In this document: positions 47,346 to 56,127 of the stretch, piece by piece | How the letters are laid out: each line of letters starts with the position of its first letter | How positions within the stretch are numbered: position 1 is the first letter of the stretch | Assembly: GCF_004664715.2 (NCBI RefSeq) | Contig: NC_051063.1 | Span: forward strand, 70,170,518-70,234,517 | DNA: 64,000 bases | From: Peromyscus leucopus | Taxonomy: Eukaryota; Chordata; Mammalia; Rodentia; Cricetidae | Direction of reading: 5' to 3' | Program-made: the position numbers and the translations under genes | The notes under the pieces: generated by a model | What the model saw: the letters and a program-made list of their open reading frames with translations, nothing else | Told to the model about the DNA's origin: nothing | Database searches by the model: none

Positions 47346-47855
47346 TACAGTGCTGCTTACTGGCTTGCTCTCCATATCTTGCTCAGTCTATTTTCTGATC
47401 ACACCCAGTAACACCAGCCAAGGGGTTACACCTCCCACAGTGGACTAGGTTCTCCCATATCAATCATCAATCAAGAAAATGGGTACTATAGACTTGCTTA
47501 TAGGCCCATCTTTTTTCTTTTTTAAGTAACAGTGTTTTTCATTTATTTTACATATTAACCACAGTTTTCCCTCCCTCCTCTCCTCCAGTTCCCTTCCCCC
47601 ATCCCATCTACCCTCTTCCCCATCCACTCCTTCTCTGTCTCCATTCAGAAATGGCCAGGCCGCCCATGGACCTGAACAAAGCATGGCACATCAAGTCGAG
47701 GCAGGACCAAGCTCCTCCCCTTGTGTCTAGGCTGAGCAAGGTTCAGCATGGGGAACAGGTTCATCCTCTAGGCCCATCTTATGGAGGCATTTTTTTTTTC
47801 AGTTGAAAGTCCCTTTTCCCAAATGACTCTGGCTTGTGTTGTCATTGGGTTATGT
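47346..47855 (-). repeat. 450-bp dispersed rodent repeat, reversed, split by L1
   Basis: Left part (tgctgcttactggcttgctc...tataggcccatctt) and right part from 47770 (aggcccatcttatggaggca...) are continuous once the L1 at 47513-47769 is removed. Confidence 0.82.
47513..47769 (-). mobile_element. 5'-truncated L1 with 11-bp TSD
   Basis: T-rich left edge (reversed A-tail), then ttcatttattttacatatta, ccctccctcctctcctccag and tcccttgtgtctaggctgag-like sequence of rodent L1. Perfect duplication aggcccatctt at 47502-47512 and 47770-47780. Confidence 0.85.
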
Positions 47856-49114
47856 GCAGAGTCCCATGTCCAGTCTACCATGTCCAGGTAGAGGAGAACG
47901 CTCAGTTATTTGAATATTAAACCTGAGACAAAGAAAACACAAATCCCATCCTTGTTCTCCTACATCTTGGGAAAGGCAAAGCCCAGGCTTTCATGGTACC
48001 TAGGCCCACCCCTTGTGAATGCATTTCTTCGAGATGACAGTAGGCCAGCTGTGACCCTGTTCACGATCCCTATCTCACCTACATCACTGGGGTGTGGGGG
48101 CAAAAAGCCCCTGTACTCCACCATCGAATCTCAGGCCCGGGGAACCTGTGCTCCCAATGTCCTAGGTGATTCTCAGATATGCTGGGGTTTGAGATCTGCT
48201 GCCTTGAATGCCGAGCACCCCAGTGATGCCTTTTGGCTTCCAAGGCTAAAGTTTTTACCATTATCTCAGGGTCTGTGCAGTTCTGTACACAAGTTCATTT
48301 TCGACACATAAAAAATGGGACATGGCTCTGAGTGCACTAAACACGGGGCTGTGGTCAGCCTTCTGCAGCACTCAACACACAAGCATGAAGACACAGCAAG
48401 AGCACAGGGATTCTCCTCCTTGATCCTAAGCTGGTTAGACACGGTGCAAAAAGGCACCGTGCTTCATTCTGTACACAGCAGCAATTTACATAAGGACTTA
48501 GGAACTGCTAATTAGGAATTCCTTGATCATTTACAAAAGCTCCTCACAGAATAGCATCGAGCTACAGCTATACTCTGTATACTGGTATACATCCATTTTG
48601 GTACGCCCCAGCCTGGTGAGAGAAGCCAAACTGGTTGGCTAGCCGGGGAAACTAAATTTGGGCATCTGATTTCCCTCATCTTGCTCTCTGAGCATGGACT
48701 CCTGTGAGGCCAAGCCAGCAGAGAGTAACTGGTAATTCCAGCAGCAAAGGTGGAAGGCGGTGAGAGAAGAAACTAGGGAGGTGACTCCTTGTCACCACAT
48801 TTACGGACACTGTCATCGCAGGGCTGACCCATGGCCTATCACTTCCCCAACTCCAGTTCTCAGCCACCTTGATAATTTTGCCTCCCTTCCCTAACAAGGC
48901 TGTGAGATTTTTTTTTGAGGTTCTGGGTTCTGGCAGAAGTGACTATCACAGTCAGAGGGTCTTTACTAATGGAGCACAAGGCTAGTAAACTAAGACCCAC
49001 ACCCTGCTGAGTGAGTCCATCCTTCTCCTGATTAGGCTAACGTGTCTGGAACACTACTTCCTCACAAACATACCTAGGTTTCCATCTCTTCAGAATGCTC
49101 AGATTTGGTATCAA
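47856..49114. other. Mostly unique intron
   Basis: A MER5-like piece at about 48070-48205 (ctaggtgattctcagatatg) and a cacggtgc/gcaccgtg hairpin at 48440-48461. Confidence 0.45.
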
Positions 49115-49119
49115 GAGTG

Positions 49120-49497
49120 TGTAGACTGAAGTTTCTCGTCCCACTGGACCCCACAGTCCCGCAGCCATTTATGAAATAATACTCAGAGGCTTATATTAAT
49201 TACAAACTGTATGGCCTATGGCTTCAAGCTTCTTGCTTCCTGGCTCTCTCATCTTAAATTAACCCATTCCTATTAATCTATGTGTTGCCATATGGCCATG
49301 GTGTTACTGGTCTGCTAGCATCTTATTGCTCCTTTGGCGGCGGCTGACGTCTCTCTCAACTCTGCCCTTCTCTCTGTGCCTCTGCTTGGATTTCCCACCT
49401 GGCTGTCAGCTTCCTTGCCATAGGCCAAAACAGCTTTATTTATTATCCAATGGGAGCCATACATATTCTCAGCATACAGAAAGACATCCCACAGCCA
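49120..49497 (+). mobile_element. Solo LTR (copy C) next to the coding exon
   Basis: Starts tgtagactgaagtttctcgt and ends acatcccacagcca (TG...CA). Perfect 5-bp target duplication gagtg at 49115-49119 and 49498-49502. Related to copies A and B. No coding sequence. It ends 136 bp before the exon at 49634. Confidence 0.85.
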
Positions 49498-49633
49498 GAG
49501 TGTCTTGAGTCAGCAAGGCTTTACTGAGAAAACTAAGTGTTCCTTCCCCAGCAATCTCATGACCCACAAGAATTCACTGATTATTCCTGTGAGCTCCTGG
49601 AATAATTCAGATTTTTTTCTGCCTGTTTTCTAG

Positions 49634-50750
49634 GAGACATTGGCATCACAAAACACAAAAATGATATCACCTATCATCATTTCCCAGCTGATTGATGAGA
49701 AGAAATCGATGGAAAATGGAGCCGTGTTGCCTCTGCCACAAGCAATCGTTCAGCCTCAGCTGTGTCCCACGAAGCCAGCTTCAGCCAGGCGCAGTGGCGT
49801 GAACATGCACAGGCCATTTGCTCCAGACAGATTGGGAATTCTGACTCCATCAGACGAGCAAGGACTGGAGACAGAACCGCTGTCCACAGGAGACAACCTA
49901 GGCAGAGGCCCCCACAGAGGGTTCTCGTCTATCACCATTACTGCCAGACGTGTGGGCCCTCCAGCCAACTCCTTGGTGTGGGATACTGTTAGGGACCCAC
50001 TGTGTCCCAATTGCAGGGCCAAGGATACTCTGCTCCAAGATGCCCCAGCTCTGGCCAGTGGTGTCCATCTATGTCAGCACAATGGATCCTTCACCTGTAC
50101 AGAGTTCCCTAGCAATGGCTCCATAGAAGGGCTAAAGGTTCCCCAGGCTCACACAAGGCTGTGTGCAAGGCAGGAGTACTGGGTCACCCACATGGATGAC
50201 AAAGAGGACAGTTTTTCTTCAGACAGCTCACCATCAAGAAAAGTCCCACTGATGTTCAGTTCCTGTGTCCACCTCCGGGTGTCTCAGCACTGTCCCAGTG
50301 CCATTTACTATTTGGACAAGCCTCTTTCCGTCCCTCTTGAACAACCTCAAATTGCTAGCCCCAAAATGCACAGGTCTGTCCTGTCTCTGAGCCTCCGCTG
50401 TAGTTCCCACAGGTTAACAGCAGATGGAGTAGACAGCACAGCTAATGGAGAGCCAATCAGCAGAGCCCTGCCCCAGGAGCTCTTGAAGGGAAAGCAGGAT
50501 CTCTTAGGTCCACAATGGGGCCAGCCCCACGAGGGTCACTGGAAAGAGAGTCCAGCCTTGGTGCCAGCACATTTGGGGAGTGGCACATACCCTCGGACTG
50601 GCTCCCCTCCCCTGGAAAATGTCAAATTTGCAGATGTGGGAAGGAACCAGGTTCCAAGAAGAAAGGAGAAAGGGGACTGTGCAGCATGTCCCACCAGCAA
50701 CCATGCCAACCAACTCTCCATCCATATTCCTGGCTGGAGTTACAGGGCAG
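49634..50750 (+). CDS. C10orf90: Large internal coding exon of C10orf90/FATS ortholog
   Basis: Exon bounded by a pyrimidine-rich tract ending in ttttctag (49631-49633 is tag) and a GCAG|gtgagt donor at 50751. It is open for 372 codons plus one base, so it starts in phase 0 and leaves in phase 1. The first in-frame ATG is 49661 (MISPIIISQLIDEKK...), followed by 363 codons; the frame is also open upstream to the exon edge. I recognise the N-terminal stretch and the closing NQLSIHIPGWSYRA as C10orf90 from memory; no search was run. No catalytic fold is evident: the sequence looks low in structure, with a Ser/acidic patch near residues 178-194 and two CxxC pairs (C115/C118, C340/C343, counted from 49661). 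The family is described in the literature as a p53-pathway protein (HDAC1 and p53 contacts, p53 ubiquitination) with a C-terminal ALMS motif linked to centrosomes; that end is outside this window. A read-through of the donor would add Gly-Glu and stop at 50756. Confidence 0.87.
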
Positions 50751-51266
50751 GTGAGTAGATGTCCACTTGCTGGAGGGTGCCCAATATCAGTGTTCAGCTA
50801 AGGGAGTGCTATTGAATTTCTTCTGTACAACTCATCCCAGGAGATCTTTCGAATCAAGCATTTGGTCATCTCTGCCTCAAGTCAACAACTCATAAGTTGG
50901 TGCTGATGTCTGATTAGAAAGATGTTCTCATATGAAACATTTATAGATAATGAGAGACCTTCACTCAAGTTCCCTATCCCAACAAAATAGTGCCAGACCA
51001 CACATGCAACCCATAGCAAACAGTGGCTCCCATAGCAGCTGGAATAGAGCATGCTCACATCACATTCCAGAACTGGGGGAATAGAATAGAATGCCACCCA
51101 CACCCAGATTTTTTTTAAAGCTCTTCAGGGGTTCAACATCTGAATATTGGGGGGTTTGTCTAGAATTCTAAGGTTTTTACTTTTAAATCACATCATTGAT
51201 AAATATGTGAGCATCGACATTTAAAAACTACACCTGAGTTCTATAATGGAATGAAGCATGTGGGCA

Positions 51267-51268
<2 letters not shown>
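50751..51268. other. Intron after the large exon
   Basis: Begins with the gtgagt donor; no repeat recognised. Confidence 0.5.
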
Positions 51269-51322
<54 letters not shown>

Positions 51323-51337
51323 CGCGCGCGCGCGCGT
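51269..51337. repeat. (TG)n followed by (CG)n tract
   Basis: About 25 TG units, cccc, then about seven CG units and a G-run. Strong Z-DNA-forming pattern. Confidence 0.96.
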
Positions 51338-51659
51338 GTTGGGGGGTGGGTAATTACAGCATGTTTTCTAATGGGAAAGTTGGAATGTTTCTTTCCAACC
51401 AGCAGCAAAAGGAATCATGTGTCCTGGGTTTGTGTCCAGAGGATGCTGGCTGGGATTTGTTACTATTTCTGCTATTTCAGGGCCAGACAGAATTTCCCAG
51501 GTGGGCTTCCCTGAGACCCTTTGGCTTTCAGGAGAGGAAGTGAGTCTGTCTTGGAGAGAGGGAAGTGGCACAGATTTCTCTGTCTCTGAGTAAACTTCTA
51601 TTTTCAGTTGTACTTTCTGTGAGAGTGACTGGTTTATGAGTCATGGACTTTCCACTTGG
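51338..51659. other. Unique intron
   Basis: Nothing recognised. Confidence 0.4.
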
Positions 51660-51900
51660 AGAAAATATTTAAAAGAAATAATAGTAAAACTGAAAACGCA
51701 GCATATGCATAATAATTTTATAGTATGACTTTTTGTCCATTAAGCGTTTATTAATTAATAAAAATGACCGTGAAACACTTAAAACTATAATGCATGTGGA
51801 AATGTTAAATGATGTAATTAATTTTAACAAGTGTAGATATATTGGATGCTGAGAGAACTTTAAGTTTGATATAGCTTCTGGGTTGATTAAACGATGGAAA
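51660..51900. promoter_or_regulatory. AT-rich block with TAAT motifs, candidate enhancer
   Basis: Dense homeodomain-like cores (catatgcataataatttta, tattaattaataaaaa, gtaattaattttaac) in non-repeat sequence about 1 kb after the exon. Function is inferred only. Confidence 0.25.
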
Positions 51901-53609
51901 TGCTTGAATCAACAGACTCATTGCATGCAGGAAGATGTAAGCAGCCATTCTGTGTTACAAAGATAAACTCCACTTTAGTATTTAAGGCAACTGCTCAAGC
52001 TGAGCACTTCATCTTCCTTATTGATGATGATTCCAGAAATAGAGAAACTGCATTATGTGGTGAGCACGACTTGATGTTCCGTCTCATGGTATAGAATAAT
52101 CACTTGGATTTTTTAGAAAATTTCACCAAAGGCCCTTTAAAAATAATTAGAGCCAGATCACAAAAACCCATCTCAGAACAGAGTGGCTTCCCTATGGCTT
52201 GTAAAGAGACTGGCTGTTCCTGTAAAGAGTTTTCTTAGGTGGGTTAGAGAAGGTTAGTTCTGCCTCCTGTGGGGCTGACATCCATCAGAATAGTAATGTA
52301 TTGTAGAGACTCATATTTAGAACCTGACTCTAAATCTCAGGGTCTCATCCTGTCATTTGAAGAAAGCCACAGAGGAACCCTGAGCATATTCTCTTATTTT
52401 CTAGCTCAATGAATGTGGACAGTGACACCACCACTCTGAGCTTATAGCATTCACTCAGTAATTAGTGCTCTTGAACGTCTTCAAGCTTAACTTTATTTCC
52501 CATTCTCTATCAGCCCCAGAAGGAATTTTTGAAGGGAAGGAATACATGTTTCTACCTTAATATCCAACACCACAGAAAACATCAAGGATTGAAGAAACGG
52601 ACAAAGAAACAATTCCTAACCCTCAGGCCCCAAGGAAAGCAGAGACCCATGTGTCTTTTAGAAAGCTATGCTCTGTTAAAATAGGGTCTTGTTTAGTGTT
52701 TGGGACATGTGCCTCCGGTGTGCATGAATGCACAGATATGTGTGTACACACACACATGCACGTACTTACTTGGTTTGCATACTCTCTCACTCATATAGCT
52801 ACACTAATTTTCAGTGGCTGTATTTCTTGTTGAATAATGAGAAAGCATGCTACAGAATTCCTGACTGAAGTTTACAAGCACTAGCTACAATCCACTAGTT
52901 CTAATGATCCTAGTCTATCCTGATACAGGGTACACCATCATCCCAGGGTGCACTTGCAAGCTCAGCCACTACCCTCACAGAGCCTGTTAGCCTTATTGCA
53001 AGTACTCTCAGACCGTAGCAATGCTCATTAAGACTCAGAAGACCTGTGTATCTTCCTGTCCATAACTGGAACGGTATCTGAGGCACTCTTGATGGCTTCC
53101 TGTGGCTACACACACTATTAATGGGCATCATCCTTCTTAGTGTCTGAAGCCAACTCCTTTCATCTAAACTCTTTTCAAGCAGGAACCCCTCTGAGCTCAC
53201 TTTGCTGACATCCAGCTGCCTTTGTAGATGCTGCGTGGGAGAGTCCATAGACAGAGTCAAGATAGTTTTGGCTGTAGTCATTAGGTCATTGGATAGCAAG
53301 TTCTACAGATGGTACTATTGAGTAAGCCTTGAAGATATGCTTGCACTCAGGAAGACTCCTAAAATGAGGGGAGATGAGTTACATGCAACTACTTCATGGA
53401 AAACAGATAGTCCTGTCCCCTGGGACAAAACATACCAGCAGACACATGGGTGCCTGCTTCTCCTTGGGACTGAGATTAAGAATCGGTTCTTTTTGCATAC
53501 CTTAGTCCTTGATGCTTTCTCTTCACTGTTAGTGAGCATCCTGCTGGCACCATAGAGGTAAACATCATACAAATCTCTGGCCATGTAGTGAGGTAAACTT
53601 GCATCACTG
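51901..53609. other. Unique intron
   Basis: No repeat recognised; a 129-codon minus-strand frame (52910-53299) has no known similarity. Confidence 0.4.
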
Positions 53610-53639
53610 TTACCATCCTTATTCTAATCAGCATCATGA

Positions 53640-53850
53640 ATAATCATGATATGTGTTGTAAAAATCCTCAGTGCCAGGCCTTGTGTTATATCTGCTATTT
53701 TAAATCATCTAAACAATTCTGTAGGGAAAATATCAGTTAAGTCTACTTTTAGAGAAGACAAATAAGGCTCAAAGGTTAAATGACTTACCCAAGTCCATGT
53801 ATCCACTAAGTACCAAAGTTATGTCCATGGCTCCTGTTTCATCCTTGCCA
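53640..53850 (+). mobile_element. MIR SINE
   Basis: cagtgccaggccttgtgtta, aggctcaaaggttaaatgac, ttacccaagtccatgtatcc. Confidence 0.75.
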
Positions 53851-54358
53851 ATAACAACCCTTGGCAGAGTAGTCAGGGCATTGGTGGTGCCCAATAGCGG
53901 ACCTTTCTCCACTGTCACCATAGAAGGTGGTATTTGAAGACTGCTTAGGAGCATATTCTTGGGTAGTGGCCAGTGGGCTACAAATGGGGTTCTGATGAGA
54001 TATAATAAGTTGTTTTGTTGATTTGGCTAAAGCTCATCAGCTCAGAGATCTTTTCCTATCTGAAATCTGGGTCTCTGTGCCATCTATGGGTTTTTTTTAT
54101 ATTGATCTGAATGGTTCTGATATCACTGTGTGTGTGACTGATCCACTCTTGATTATGAAACACTGTGTTACCTAGTTTCTTTTGTACTGTGGTCCAGTTC
54201 TGATGCTCTCTTCTTTCATGAGACATCCAAGTAAATAGAGAGCAATGATGTTAGATGATATTGGAGAAAAGACTAAGGAATGCTCTGCCCACACTGCTTG
54301 CCTAGGTTCCTGCTTTGTGGTGGGCCTTCTGGACTGGTAGGCCCTCGGCAAGTGCACA
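53851..54358. other. Unique intron
   Basis: Nothing recognised. Confidence 0.4.
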
Positions 54359-54359
54359 T

Positions 54360-54540
54360 GTAGTTCTCAACCTGTGGATCGTGACCTCTTGGGGGTTGCA
54401 TATCAGACATTTACATTGCAATTCATAACAATAGCAAAACTACAGTTATGAAGTAGCGATGAAAGAATTTTATGGTTGGGATCACTGCAACTTGAAGAAC
54501 GGTATTAAAGCGTCACGGCATTAGGAAGGTTGAGAACCTC
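54360..54540 (-). mobile_element. URR1-like hAT transposon, reversed
   Basis: tagttctcaacctgtggatc at the left, ggttgagaacc at the right; interior ctacagttatgaagtagcga and attttatggttggg. It is the reverse of the copy at 21530. No clear target duplication. Confidence 0.78.
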
Positions 54541-54814
54541 CTCTCTAAAGGCATTAGTTTGCATAGCTGGAAGGAAGAAGCCCTGCCAGGCCACCACATG
54601 GACACCAAATCTGCTTGTATTCTCAGGTGTAAGGTGTATGTAGTGAGCTAGCTTCATCATTTACACACCAGGCTTACCTGAGAGGAAGATGGCCTCCTGG
54701 ACTCAACTCTCTCATCCCAGAGGACTTATTTATAGAGGGCTCAAAAGGCTTGGGAAGAAACTTTACTTGGCAAATGTGTTTCCTCCCTCTGATGATCTAG
54801 AGTTACTGAAGCAA

Positions 54815-54985
54815 CCTTTTGTCCTTCCTTTTCTCTTCCCCTCCCCTTCCCTCTTCTTTTCTCTTCATTCCTCTCTCCCTTCCTTTTTGCCCTTCTTCCC
54901 CTCTTGTCTCCTGCCCTTTCCCTTCTCTCCACTCTCTCCCCTTTCTTTCTCTTCTTCTCCTCTCCTTCTCACTATTTCCCTCACC
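54815..54985. repeat. Polypyrimidine (CT-rich) tract
   Basis: About 170 bases nearly free of purines on the plus strand. Confidence 0.9.
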
Positions 54986-55019
54986 TCCTCTTATAAAGGA
55001 GCATGTGTTCATCCTCACA

Positions 55020-55190
55020 GACCCTCTGATTTGTATGGCATTTACTCAGCTCTGCTATTCTGGTGGGAAAGCACTGTGATGCATTGACTGACTTGGCTGT
55101 TGCCAATAAAGCTTTATTTGCAAAGGTAAATGGTATGCCAGACTTATCCTGCCTGTAATTTACTGATTTCTGATCTAGAACTCAGACTCT
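55020..55190 (+). repeat. Ancient interspersed repeat fragment
   Basis: gttgccaataaagctttatttg and its flanks resemble an old mammalian DNA-type repeat. Family not assigned. Confidence 0.4.
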
Positions 55191-55688
55191 GAGGGGGAGA
55201 TCCATGAGCAGTCTGTAGCCTAGGGAGTTCTTGTGAAAATGACTTGAATTGAAGGAAGAGGGAGAAGACATGAGCAGATAGGGAAGGCATTTGGTAGACA
55301 AACAAAACTTGGTAGAGGCCATAGTAACCTCAGAGTTGGGAATGACTCCTCAGTATTGCTCTGAGCTGGAGCAAGAGGGCTGGGCCTTTGTATTCCAGGG
55401 AGTAGATGTGACCTTGACTGAGAAGTTTTCTCTTAGTGGCTAGTTCTCTAAGGTGGACTGGTGAGGGATGTCTTCCCAGAGTGTACCGTGCAGTGCCCAT
55501 CAGAGCTGGCCACTCTGCCATTTTCCACTGTGCCTCCACCATTCTCTGAAAGAAGTCAAGTGTCTCCCTAGGCTCCTTCTAGGACTGTGGGTGGGCCATG
55601 GACTGTCATCTTCTCACCATAGAAAGATAGCAGTGAAACATTCTCTCCAGCTGACCTCTGCTCATTCACTCGACTGTGAGAATGGACC
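55191..55688. other. Unique intron
   Basis: Nothing recognised. Confidence 0.4.
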
Positions 55689-55701
55689 CAGAGCCATGTT
55701 T

Positions 55702-55858
55702 GTTTTAAATTTTGTATACATTTTAAACTAAAATATAATTACTTCACTTTCCCCACTTCCTTTTCCTCTAGCCCCTCCAAAGTCCCCTTCTTCCAACTAC
55801 TTCCATGCCACACCTCTCACTCTCAAATTGATAACCTCTTCTTCCCTGAGTATTACTG

Positions 55859-55893
<35 letters not shown>

Positions 55894-56114
55894 ACAAAAA
55901 CATGACTATCAATAAGACATGCTAGCTAGGAAAGGGCAAAGTCTCAAGTCTCATAGGGTCACACCCCTGGACAAGGAATTACAAGCAGTTGCTGACTGCT
56001 GAGAGAGGGAGAGCTAGCCTCTGCAAGGGATGCAGAGATATCACTTTTGGTTGTCCAGTATAAAGTGGTCAGTCCTGAAATCATATATATACAAACAACA
56101 CAAAATGTACTCAA
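55702..56114 (-). mobile_element. Rodent L1 3' piece with internal inversion
   Basis: Left part to about 55890 is antisense L1 3' sequence; the right part (agacatgctagctaggaaag...gtggtcagtcctgaaatcat) is sense. Flanks cagagccatgttt (55689-55701) and cagaggcatgttt (56115-56127) match 12 of 13. A (CA)n tract lies at 55861-55891. Confidence 0.65.
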
Positions 56115-56127
56115 CAGAGGCATGTTT

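Noticed and set aside
47910..48311. 133-codon plus frame
   Set aside because: Overlaps an old MER5-like DNA element; no splice support.
52910..53299. 129-codon minus frame
   Set aside because: No similarity recognised and no exon structure.
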